From CAYMEV01 sp964389675 [NCBI: uncultured Candidatus Sumerlaeota bacterium] (GTDB lineage: Bacteria; CAYMEV01): a stretch of DNA of 52,658 bases. The stretch is taken from positions 26,725 to 79,382 of the forward strand of contig CAYMEV010000019.1 of NCBI GenBank assembly GCA_964389675.1. Reading direction: 5' to 3'. The notes below the pieces were generated by a model that worked only from the letters and a program-made list of their open reading frames with translations, ran no database searches and had not been told where the DNA came from. Below, piece after piece: positions 18,101 through 26,354 of this stretch (positions are counted from its first letter, which is position 1; each line of letters begins with the position of its first letter). The translations under genes were made by a program, and so were the position numbers.

Positions 18101-19599
18101 ATAGTTGAAAATTTATGCTTATTTTCTTCCTTGGAGCTGGTTTCATGCTGTTCAAAATATTCTTTGAGGAAATAAACAAAGGGATTAAAAGATTTTTTAA
18201 GTATTTCATCACATTGAAAGTAGAAAAATGAGCAATTCTCTACTTCTTTTGTAAAGCTGGCAATAAAACTGGATTTTCCTATACCTGCTGGGCCATCGAT
18301 ATACACTATTCCTCCAAATTTTCCATGGAAAACAGGGCTTATCAGCTTTTTTAATTCGGCTGTCTCCTTTTGTCTTCCTATGAAGCTTTCTGTAAATGCC
18401 GGCATATGCTGGGCAGATTTTCTGCCGGCCAGTCCAGCTATTGGTATTTTATCGCTGAACCCCTTAAAGCTCATAAGCCCTTTAGGCTTAAATTCATATA
18501 TAGTTGATAGTCCGCGGACTATGCCAGCATCGGCAAGTATCTCATAAGGTTTAGCCTTCATCATAAGCCTTGCAGAAAGGTTTACCATGCTGCCAAAGGC
18601 TGTATATTCACAGCGGACAGCTGAACCGATAAAACCGGCAAAAGCAATACCTGCTGTCATCCCTGCCCTGAAAGCAAAGCCTGAAATTTCGTGCAGGCTG
18701 AGGATAAAGTCAGAAGCCCTCTCATAGAGTTTTTCCATGGCTGTCGGGGCTCCAAAGAGTACCAGTATGACACCGCCTTTGTCCCCGAAATCCACCCTGT
18801 TAAAATATCCACCATAATCATTACATTTTTTGATTATCTTTTCTATAGCATTATGGAACTCCTGATTCTCATTAAAGCCAACAAAGCAGGATACAATTTC
18901 ACGGAACTCCCCGCGTTCTTTAAGGTTTAGGATCACCTTGGGTACAAAATACCTCTCAGTCCCCTTCTGTATGGATAGATCTTTCTTTTTCCTGTATTTC
19001 GGCAGTTCAAATGCTTCTGGTATTATCTGATACCAGTTTTTACCCGCAGTTTTGCTTTTGACTTTAATGGATATTTTTTTCATGAAAGAGATATCTGCAA
19101 TTATCTGCATCCTGCCTGCATGGTGCTCTGACAATGCACATTTATCTATCGCATCCCCCCTGAAATAATATGCTTTCTGGAATTTTGAATCGACAATTGC
19201 ATAATGAATTCTGCCATAGGACAGGCCTGTTTTGACTTCAAGCCTGTAATCGCCGAACTTTGTGCTTAAACAGCCGTATTCTCCAAACATGCTGTTAATT
19301 TCAAAGGCTGATCTTAACGGATATTCAGCTCTATTTACTCTGAATATGCTTGTAAAGGCATCTCCAGCAAAACTGCATACAAAGCCACCGTTCTTATATA
19401 CTGATTCTATTGCAGGAGTGAAAATATCGCTAATAATTTTAGACAGGATCTCTGCTCCTTCCTTGCCATGGGTCATCAGGGACTGAGTCATGGATGTGAA
19501 GCCTGATATATCGATAAACAAAGTATATCCTGAAAAGCTTCCAGTCAGTTTATTATTATTGTATTTATTGAGAATAAATTCCGGTATGAGGTTTTTCAT
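15196..19599 (-). CDS. Soluble-adenylyl-cyclase-like protein: two cyclase domains, ATPase, TPR array
   Basis: 1467 residues. Cyclase domain C1 (about 20-200) has the two metal-binding Asp: D30 in FIDISGFT and D80 in FAGDAF. C2 (about 230-390) has DKGGVILVLFGAP, with the substrate-binding Lys position of sAC, and VNLSARL with the Asn and Arg of the transition-state site. The active site is therefore shared between C1 and C2 as in animal ADCY10. An ATPase follows from about 410 (Walker A GPAGIGKSS, Walker B LILEDVHWID). At least eleven TPR units with 40-residue spacing fill about 850-1350. It is likely a cytoplasmic cAMP-forming sensor or scaffold. There is no strong ribosome site. A paralogue is encoded at 21778-25710. 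Confidence 0.88.
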   Translation of the reverse strand: MKNLIPEFILNKYNNNKLTGSFSGYTLFIDISGFTSMTQSLMTHGKEGAEILSKIISDIFTPAIESVYKNGGFVCSFAGDAFTSIFRVNRAEYPLRSAFEINSMFGEYGCLSTKFGDYRLEVKTGLSYGRIHYAIVDSKFQKAYYFRGDAIDKCALSEHHAGRMQIIADISFMKKISIKVKSKTAGKNWYQIIPEAFELPKYRKKKDLSIQKGTERYFVPKVILNLKERGEFREIVSCFVGFNENQEFHNAIEKIIKKCNDYGGYFNRVDFGDKGGVILVLFGAPTAMEKLYERASDFILSLHEISGFAFRAGMTAGIAFAGFIGSAVRCEYTAFGSMVNLSARLMMKAKPYEILADAGIVRGLSTIYEFKPKGLMSFKGFSDKIPIAGLAGRKSAQHMPAFTESFIGRQKETAELKKLISPVFHGKFGGIVYIDGPAGIGKSSFIASFTKEVENCSFFYFQCDEILKKSFNPFVYFLKEYFEQHETSSKEENKHKFSTIYQNIIDQTGIKEIKSELIRTKSLIGALIGHEWQNSLFSELDAKGRHENTKYALKNLIKAQSLIKPMVLILEDVHWIDSYSTELIKMIVINTERYPFIIIALCRINDDGSLFTLFSPGECNCRIKRLNITVFDNNMLTELLRDRLGADRIPENLKDFIWHKTGGNPFFIEQLILFLTENKLLDENFQLADKSMTIPSKINQVLIARIDRLSDTLKESIKTASVLGREFAVQLLTKLLINADIIKNENECIKYILDGCQEQIWENITEINYIFKHALIRDAVYETQLKERLRLLHDLAGTIIEDLYQKDIKAHYEELARHYEKAENIEKTIDYLEKSAIQSMDLYQNEKALNTFTRLLKYLDKDNDIPRMIPNLMKMGNISDLTGNWDEAIKYYRRAYDNSLITGNTEQTIDGIISIASMLRMKSNYAEAEDLLDKSLVLAEQTGYKTGIINIYGTLGSINLQKGDFKKALKAIKKQIKIAQDAGTKYMEGVSYGNCGVAYNNMGDNSKAMIYFHKQLEIANKMGNLRNYSITLGNMGVIYKDRRDFAKAMECFEKQLSVCKKIGDKHGIHTVFNGMGIVYYSLGDYEKAIDHYNRAMEISKEIEDINGLSFIYSNMGNVYFVTGNYEKAMDCYKKQMKINKETGNKAGLSKAFCYMGNIYRYRGRFREAGKLYRKYLSICREIGDETGVSIALCGIGIMYQENGDHEKALDYFNKFLSSSEKQKNKLNIGIALGNIANCYHSQGYTKKALEYHLRSLKISEELKSGKGTAITKGNIGKLYIELGDLGKALQYYQSQLEINEAIKNKKGTSSALSNMAFLMKEYCNYPLALKYIDDAIEIAEEIDIIYDLCDYLLIKAEILYMMEDKEGALLQIEKICKLSIGQKWTDISINAKLMKHKIKKNGRSLISMLKNKSLTKENKAEIYYELWNITKHEKYWSKALDIYNELQEKAQIHKYNKVIEELKSRGR

Positions 19600-19807
19600 A
19601 AAATTCTATAAATCTGTATTTTCATTTATTTTGATTTTGCCTTTTCAGGCTAACAAAAATTCTTTTCATAATTGTACAATATATTTTTATATAATCAATT
19701 TTTTACTTATATATATTTCATGCTTGAGAACAGCAAATAATAGAATAACAGGAGAAATTTTCATGGGATCAGGCCTGAATCCCGTCTGCTATACCTTTCA
19801 GGCTGAA

Positions 19808-21562
19808 TTATGGATAGACATAGAACTTTATACCCTCATAATTCCACTGGGGCAGATTCATCAGTGAATTCCTTTCAGCCTCGCTTATGGTATAGAGGTG
19901 GCCTCCTCTTACATTGTTGAAGAAGCGGTAAACAGGAACTGTATCCGGGGACTGGCCTGTAAAGACATAGAACTTTATACCCTCATAATTCCACTGGGGC
20001 AGGTCCATCAGTGAATCCCTTTCAGCCTCGCTTATGGTATAGAGGTGGCCTCCATGAATGTTATTGAAAAAACGGTAAACAGGAACAGTCCCATCTGCCT
20101 GGCTGAAATAGACTGAAAATTTAAAGCCTTCGTAACTGTATTGTGGGAGTTCATTAAGTATATAGTCCCTTTCAACCTCGCTTATGGTATATAGATGGCC
20201 CCCGCGTTCAGTATTGAAAAAGCGGTAGGCAGCTTTAATATCAGTACTGGAGGACATCCGGGCTGTAAAGATATCATTGTTCCCTTCGGATACAAGGTCA
20301 AATTCCCCGAAGGATGCTGCTGATTCAAAACTGCCTGTAATATATGCATCCCCTGAGCAGGATAGATCAATTCCCTGGGATGAATCATCGCCGCTGCCTC
20401 CAGCTCTAATTGACCAGAGAAAACTGCCTCCAGCATCAACCTTTGAGACGAATATATCTCTTCCTCCCTCTGATATAAGCTGATTGATGCCAAAATCAGC
20501 TGTATCATTGAAATAACCTGTAATATAAGCCCTGCCATAAGAAACCACTGAAATATCCAGGGAGATATCATCATAGGAACCGCCTGCCCTTTCTGCCCAC
20601 TGAAAAGCGCCTGTATTGTCAAGCATTGATATAAAAATATCCCTTTCCCCGCTGGATGTAAGTTCTGTACTGCCAAAATCCGCAGTATTTGAAAAAGCAC
20701 CCGTAATATAGACCCTTCCAAAGTAGTCCACGATTATACCATTGCTGGTATCGTCTCCTGACCCTCCGGCCCTTTTTGCCCACCGAAAATTGCCGTCGGG
20801 ACCAAGCTTGGCAATAAATATGTCATTGCCTCCTGCTGACACAAGCTGTGTACTTCCAAAATCAGCAGTACCAGCAAAGTACCCTGTAATATAAGTATAG
20901 CCATACCTGTCTACAGTTATGCCCCAGCTGTAATCGCCTGAAGCACCCCCTGCGCTTTTAGCCCAGACTGCATTATTTGCCGGATCGATCCTGACTATAA
21001 AGATATCCCTCATGCTGCTGCTGGATGATAGTACTATTCCCCCTATATCAACAGTCCCGCTGAAATCCCCGGTAAAGTAAATATTGCCTGATATATCCCG
21101 GTAGAGGTCTGTTGCCATGGCAATGTCCGTATATTCACCAAAGGAAAATCCTCCTGTATAATTACCGTCTGTATCAAATTTTTGCACTATGGCACAAAAT
21201 GACCCCCATTTGGCAGCTATGGCGTTATTACCCCTGAAATCTGCACAAATACTGTTGGATCTTTCGCTCTCTGTAGTGCCAAATCCATCTGCCCAGGCAT
21301 AATTGCCGGCAGGACCGAGTTTTGCCAGGAAAACATCACCCATTTGTATGGGAGAAATATCTATATCGCCGAATTGCATGGCAGTGTAATAAGTACCGGT
21401 AATATAGCTATTGCCCAGAGAATCTGCTGCAATTCCTGAACCTGATTCGGAACCTGCACCCCCTGCCCTGACTGCCCAGAGGAATTCCGGCAATTCCTGG
21501 CAAAAGACGCTAAAAGAGAAAAGCAAAAACAGGAAAATAAAAAGAAAGACATATCTCTTCAT
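19808..21562 (-). CDS. Secreted beta-propeller (SBBP repeat) protein with three DUF5648-type repeats
   Basis: 584 residues with a signal peptide at 1-21 (ends SVFCQ). Residues about 25-430 contain seven or more SBBP-type blades of about 50 residues, with the pattern WAKRAGGSGDD...D.FGRVYITGAFSNTADFG, expected to fold into a propeller. The C-terminal 150 residues are three copies of a 49-50 residue unit (YRFFN..GGHLYTISEAER...WNYEGIKFYV), DUF5648-like, often on surface proteins. The last two copies are nearly identical at DNA level. The gene sits between two divergent cyclase paralogues; its start is 215 bases from the plus-strand one. A surface-binding role is inferred. Confidence 0.82.
   Translation of the reverse strand: MKRYVFLFIFLFLLFSFSVFCQELPEFLWAVRAGGAGSESGSGIAADSLGNSYITGTYYTAMQFGDIDISPIQMGDVFLAKLGPAGNYAWADGFGTTESERSNSICADFRGNNAIAAKWGSFCAIVQKFDTDGNYTGGFSFGEYTDIAMATDLYRDISGNIYFTGDFSGTVDIGGIVLSSSSSMRDIFIVRIDPANNAVWAKSAGGASGDYSWGITVDRYGYTYITGYFAGTADFGSTQLVSAGGNDIFIAKLGPDGNFRWAKRAGGSGDDTSNGIIVDYFGRVYITGAFSNTADFGSTELTSSGERDIFISMLDNTGAFQWAERAGGSYDDISLDISVVSYGRAYITGYFNDTADFGINQLISEGGRDIFVSKVDAGGSFLWSIRAGGSGDDSSQGIDLSCSGDAYITGSFESAASFGEFDLVSEGNNDIFTARMSSSTDIKAAYRFFNTERGGHLYTISEVERDYILNELPQYSYEGFKFSVYFSQADGTVPVYRFFNNIHGGHLYTISEAERDSLMDLPQWNYEGIKFYVFTGQSPDTVPVYRFFNNVRGGHLYTISEAERNSLMNLPQWNYEGIKFYVYP
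19819..20112. repeat. Direct DNA repeat of 147-bp period in the propeller gene's 3' end
   Basis: The segment beginning CATAGAACTTTATACCCTC at 19819 recurs at 19966, with long perfect tracts such as TTTCAGCCTCGCTTATGGTA shared by both. A third, more diverged copy lies upstream of these in the coding direction (about 20113-20262). The high DNA identity points to a recent in-frame duplication of one 49-residue module. Confidence 0.8.
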
Positions 21563-21777
21563 AAATATTACCCCCCTGAAATATTAATTCATCCTTCTTT
21601 CATTATAATTCACAGGGATAATTAAAGTCAAGCAGCGGGGGGATAATTATTCTTATATCATTCCATGTCTGAGAAATCTACATAAGGGATGTCAGCAGAC
21701 ATCATACGCGGTTTATTCAGGCCAGTATTGTCATTATATTGACAAAACAGGCATCTTCAGGGTAAAATAAAAAGGAT

Positions 21778-24700
21778 ATGAAAAGAAAGCTGGTTCCTGA
21801 TTTTATACTGGAAAAATGCCTGAATAATAAATTATCAGGCAGATTTAAAGCATATACGATGTTTCTGGACATATCGGGATTCACCGCCATGACCCAGGAT
21901 CTCATGAAATACGGCAAGGAAGGTGTTGAAATCCTATCCCGAATAATTAACGATATATTCACGCCAGCCATAAATGAGGTTTATAATAATGGAGGGTTTA
22001 TCTCCTCTTTTGCAGGTGATGCCTTTATGTCTGTATTCCGTCTCTGCAGGGCAGAATATGCTCTAAATGCAGCATATGCAATTCAGAACCTCTTTGAAAA
22101 ATGCGGGAGCTTTGAAACGAAATTCGGCAATTACATGCTAAGAGTCAGGATTGGATTATCAGCCGGCAATCTTCAGTACAGAATTATCGATGCAGGACAT
22201 CAGCTGGCTTACTATTTCAAGGGCAGGGCAATTGATGGATGCTGTAATTCTGAGAATCTGGCTCAAAGCATGCAGATTGTAGCTGACAATATCTTTTTAT
22301 CAGGTTTATCTCGGGAGGTATGCATAAAGAAGATTGACGATACTCACTATTTAATACATCCGGGAAAACTCTTCCTGCCAAAGGCGGGAAAGCAGAAGGA
22401 ACCAGTTATACCCGAAGGCATGCAGAAGCGTTTTATTCCTGAGGCTGTCCTTGAACTGAAAGCAAAAGGCGAATTCAGGGAAGTAGTTTCATGCTTTATA
22501 AGTTTCTCTCCGGATAGAGGATATAATGACTTTATAAAAATGGTAATAAAGAAGTGTTATTCCTATGGGGGTTATTTCAACCGCGTTGATTTCGGCGATA
22601 AAGGGCCTGTAATCCTTATACTTTTCGGTGCCCCTTCAGCCAGGGAAAAGCTCTACCAACGGGCATGCGATTTTATTCTTGCCCTGCGCGCGCTTTCAAG
22701 GCTGAGATTCCGTGCAGGCATTACGGCAGAGACAGCTTTTGCCGGTTTTGTCGGTTCAGAGAAACAGTCAGAATATACAGCACTTGGCGGCAATGTCAAT
22801 CTTGCTGCCCGATTTATGACAAATGCCGGCTGGTCAGAGATACTGACAGACAGGAATATATCAGAAAGTATGTCAGGAAGCTTTGTTTTTAATCTTAAAG
22901 GCTATTATGACCTTAAGGGCTTTTCTGTTAAGAAAAGAGCCTACCTTCTTAAAGAAAAAAAACTGAAGGATTATGACAGCGGTACAGCCGGCCATTTTAT
23001 AGGAAGAGATGCTGAAGCAGGCATGCTGAGAAAGATCCTCCAGCCCATTTTTCAGAAAAGGTTTGGAGGTCTTATATATATCGACGGCCCGGCAGGGATA
23101 GGGAAATCTGAGTTTGTCAGGCACTTTGCCTTCAGCCTGAGCAGTTGCAGATTCCTGTACCTGCAATGTGATGAAATATTGAGAAAGTCATTTAACCCGT
23201 TCATATACCTGCTAAAAAAATACTTTGGGCAGAATGATTATAATACGGAGAGACAGAACAGCCTGACCTTCAGAAGGATATATAAAGACCTGACGGGCAG
23301 ATGCCCTGATCATAGCATAAAAAAGGAATTAGAACGTACAGAATCTGTAATAGCTGCACTGACAGGATTAGCATTCCGTAATTCCCTTTACTCAGAGCTG
23401 AATGAAAAGGACAGGTACGACAATACTATATATGCTGTAAAGAATTTCTTAATTTCTCTTGCCCTGATCGGCCCTGTGGTTCTGGTCCTGGAGGATGCCC
23501 ACTGGATAGATTCAGACAGCAAAAACCTTATTAAAATGCTTGTGAGGAATGTAGGCAAATATCCGTTTGCTATACTTGTTATCTGCCGTACTCAATATGA
23601 AGGGGCCAGGTTTGAAATCCTGGATCCCAGAGATATGGATGCAAGTACTGCCAGGCTGGAGATAATGCCTTTCAGCAGGGAAAAAATTATCACCATGGTC
23701 ACAGCAATTCTTGGTAAAAAGAAAATACCTGGAGATACGCTTGATTATATTTGGGATAAAAGCCGGGGAAACCCTTTTTATGCAGGGCAGATACTGATGT
23801 ACCTGCATGAAAAGGGAATGCTGGGCGAAAATCTGACAAATAAGCATGACATACTCCCTTCCAGCATCAGCCAGATCATAATGGCACGCATAGACAGGCT
23901 TTCAACAAGGACAAAGGAAATTATAAAGTCAGCATCTGTCCTTGGAATGGAATTTGCCCTCCTGCTTCTGAAAAAACTCCTTGCCAGGGTAAATATCATA
24001 ATAGATGATAATGAATATCAAAACCAGCTGCAGATCGGTTACAGGGAACAGATTTGGGAAGCCATCTCCGGCCTTTTTCTGATCTTTAAGCATACACTTA
24101 TAAGGGATTCAGTATATGAAATGCAACTGCATGAAAGGACCAGGAAGCTCCATAATATTGCAGGCCTTGTAATGGAAGAACTATACAGCAGCAGGCTCGA
24201 AAATTATTACGAAGAGCTTGTGAACCATTTTGTAAGGGCTGAGAACGCGGAAAAAGCCCGCTTTTATCTCTGGTTAGCCGCTGAGCAGGCAAAAAGCAGA
24301 TTCTTTAATGAAAAGGCAGTAGAATATTATGAAATTCTGGAGAGTTATTACCAGAAGGATTATTACAATCTATCAAAGATTCTGCTGAATAAAAGCCATG
24401 TCCTGGAAATAGCAGGCAAAATAAAAAAGGCAGATGAAGCTGCTGGCAAAGCCCTTAATTACGCCAATAATTCAGGCGATTATGAACTGATTGCTAAATG
24501 CATGAATAAGCTTGGCTGGCTTTATGGCCTGCAGAATGAAAGCGTCAAGGCAAAGGATATCCTGTTTAAAGCATTGAAAATAGCTGAAAACATCGATTCA
24601 AAAGAGATGAAAGGCATGCTTACGGGAAATTTAGGTAAAATATATATGGATGAAAGTAATTATGCAGAGGCTCTGGAATATTTTTACAAAGACCTTGAGA

Positions 24701-25710
24701 TAGGAAGGCTAATTGATCCTGATAATATTGATGTGCCAATCAATAATATAGGCCTTGTCTACACTCACCAGGGCAGTCACAATAAGGCAATCGAATGCTT
24801 TAAGGAAGCTTTGAGCATTATTGAAAGAAAAAATGATAAAAGCGGCATGGCAAGGACACTCTGCAATATTGGAATGGCCTATCATTACCAGGGCAACCTT
24901 AAGGCTGCTGCAGAGTATTATGAAAAGTCAATTAAGATCAGCGATGAATGCGGTATAAAAAGGATCAGCGGGGTAGCAAACGGGAATATGGGCAGTATAT
25001 ATTTTATGCTGGATGATTATGACAAAGCACTGCAGTATTATAATAAAAGGCTTGAGATTGCACAGGAACTGGGCGATAAGTTCGGTGCCAGCTCTGCTGT
25101 TGGCAATATCGGGGTCATCTATACCACTCTGGGGAAATTTGATGAGGGAATGGAACTATTCCGAAAAAAACTTGATATATCCAGAGCAATAGGGAATAAA
25201 AATTCAGAATGCAATGCACTGTCAGATATAGCGATAAACCAGTGGTATAGAAAAGATTATTCAGAAGCTTTAAAAACCTTTGATGAAGCAATTAGAACAG
25301 CAAGAAAGATAAATCTCAGATACCATCTCTGCGAATTTTTATCACTAAAGTCAGAAATGATGTATGAAACAGGAAGGGCCGGGGAAGCAGAAAAAGAAAT
25401 CGATGAGGCATACACTATCGCTTCTGAGTTTGGCAGGAAAGATATAATTTTTAATATGTCCCTGTTAAGGCTTTCAATTGATAAGGATACAAAAGGGCTT
25501 AAAAGATTATTAAGCAGTACAGAAAAGGCTGAGGATAAGGCAAAAATAAACCATGCACTGTGGAAGGTCACCAATGACAGAAACACTGCCGGCAAAACCA
25601 TTAAGATGTATAAAGAGCTTTTTGAAAAAATACCCAAATTCACCTATAAAAAGGCTATTGAAGAAATAGAGAAAGCTTTGGGCAGGCAGGACAAAAAGAA
25701 GAAAAATTAA
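21778..25710 (+). CDS. Soluble-adenylyl-cyclase-like protein, paralogue of the 15196-19599 gene
   Basis: 1310 residues. C1 has D31 in FLDISGFT and D81 in FAGDAF. C2 has DKGPVILILFGAP and VNLAARF. The ATPase has Walker A GPAGIGKSE and Walker B LVLEDAHWID. About eight TPR units occupy about 840-1200, fewer than in the paralogue. The two proteins share long identical stretches near the N-terminus (for example NDIFTPAI compared with SDIFTPAI), so they come from a duplication. They are divergently arranged around the propeller gene. Expected activity is ATP to cAMP, with regulation through the ATPase and TPR parts; a GTP substrate cannot be excluded. Confidence 0.88.
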   Translation: MKRKLVPDFILEKCLNNKLSGRFKAYTMFLDISGFTAMTQDLMKYGKEGVEILSRIINDIFTPAINEVYNNGGFISSFAGDAFMSVFRLCRAEYALNAAYAIQNLFEKCGSFETKFGNYMLRVRIGLSAGNLQYRIIDAGHQLAYYFKGRAIDGCCNSENLAQSMQIVADNIFLSGLSREVCIKKIDDTHYLIHPGKLFLPKAGKQKEPVIPEGMQKRFIPEAVLELKAKGEFREVVSCFISFSPDRGYNDFIKMVIKKCYSYGGYFNRVDFGDKGPVILILFGAPSAREKLYQRACDFILALRALSRLRFRAGITAETAFAGFVGSEKQSEYTALGGNVNLAARFMTNAGWSEILTDRNISESMSGSFVFNLKGYYDLKGFSVKKRAYLLKEKKLKDYDSGTAGHFIGRDAEAGMLRKILQPIFQKRFGGLIYIDGPAGIGKSEFVRHFAFSLSSCRFLYLQCDEILRKSFNPFIYLLKKYFGQNDYNTERQNSLTFRRIYKDLTGRCPDHSIKKELERTESVIAALTGLAFRNSLYSELNEKDRYDNTIYAVKNFLISLALIGPVVLVLEDAHWIDSDSKNLIKMLVRNVGKYPFAILVICRTQYEGARFEILDPRDMDASTARLEIMPFSREKIITMVTAILGKKKIPGDTLDYIWDKSRGNPFYAGQILMYLHEKGMLGENLTNKHDILPSSISQIIMARIDRLSTRTKEIIKSASVLGMEFALLLLKKLLARVNIIIDDNEYQNQLQIGYREQIWEAISGLFLIFKHTLIRDSVYEMQLHERTRKLHNIAGLVMEELYSSRLENYYEELVNHFVRAENAEKARFYLWLAAEQAKSRFFNEKAVEYYEILESYYQKDYYNLSKILLNKSHVLEIAGKIKKADEAAGKALNYANNSGDYELIAKCMNKLGWLYGLQNESVKAKDILFKALKIAENIDSKEMKGMLTGNLGKIYMDESNYAEALEYFYKDLEIGRLIDPDNIDVPINNIGLVYTHQGSHNKAIECFKEALSIIERKNDKSGMARTLCNIGMAYHYQGNLKAAAEYYEKSIKISDECGIKRISGVANGNMGSIYFMLDDYDKALQYYNKRLEIAQELGDKFGASSAVGNIGVIYTTLGKFDEGMELFRKKLDISRAIGNKNSECNALSDIAINQWYRKDYSEALKTFDEAIRTARKINLRYHLCEFLSLKSEMMYETGRAGEAEKEIDEAYTIASEFGRKDIIFNMSLLRLSIDKDTKGLKRLLSSTEKAEDKAKINHALWKVTNDRNTAGKTIKMYKELFEKIPKFTYKKAIEEIEKALGRQDKKKKN

Positions 25711-25787
25711 TACCCGTGTAAAACTGCCGGTTTATTCTCATAAATAAAAGATTGCCGATGTTTTAGGACAGGCATGAGTCTAATGGA

Positions 25788-26285
25788 TTATCCAGCACAA
25801 TTATCAGCTCTGCCTGTAAGTATCTCAAGCCCATGATGCAGGCTTTCTATTATATATTCGAGGGATTCTCTGACAGCCTTTGGGCTGCCGGGAAGATTTA
25901 CAATAAGGGTTTTATTCCTTATCCCGGAAATACCCCTTGAAAGCATAGCCCTCGGAGTAATTTTAAGGCTGTAGCTCCTTATGGCCTCAGAGATACCTGG
26001 AGCCTGCCTGCTGATAATCTTTGCTGTGGCTTCCGGGGTTATGTCCCTTTCAGCAAATCCTGTACCCCCGGTAGTAAGGATAAGGTCAGCGCCCAGGTCA
26101 TCCGCCATAAATATCATTTCTTCTGATATCTGTTTCAGATCATCAGGCAGAACAATATATTTAACAATCTCATAACCGTTATCCCTCAAAATATCAATCG
26201 CGGTATTCCCGCTCTCATCCTTCCTGCTCCCCTTATGACAGCTGTCAGATGCTGTTATAACGCATGCTGAAAATGAGCTCTTCAT
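25788..26285 (-). CDS. moaB: Molybdenum cofactor protein MoaB/Mog
   Basis: 165 residues of the MoaB/Mog family, which adenylylates molybdopterin before metal insertion by MoeA. Key features: ITASDSCHKGSRKDESG at the start, ILTTGGTGFAERDITPEAT (the TGGTG phosphate-binding loop) and NLPGSPKAVRE. It stands apart from the main cofactor operon, between the second cyclase gene and the SLC12-like transporter, but complements it: no other Mog-type protein is in the window. Confidence 0.92.
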   Translation of the reverse strand: MKSSFSACVITASDSCHKGSRKDESGNTAIDILRDNGYEIVKYIVLPDDLKQISEEMIFMADDLGADLILTTGGTGFAERDITPEATAKIISRQAPGISEAIRSYSLKITPRAMLSRGISGIRNKTLIVNLPGSPKAVRESLEYIIESLHHGLEILTGRADNCAG

Positions 26286-26354
26286 TCTTCTCTCCTGTTA
26301 AAATATATAATAAATAGTACTTTTTCATGATCATGTACAATCCTGACCCAAGAT

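Noticed and set aside
20182-20721. Open frame of 179 codons on the minus strand inside the propeller gene
   Set aside because: It is a shadow frame created by the repeated propeller blades; composition is not protein-like and the main frame has clear SBBP repeats.
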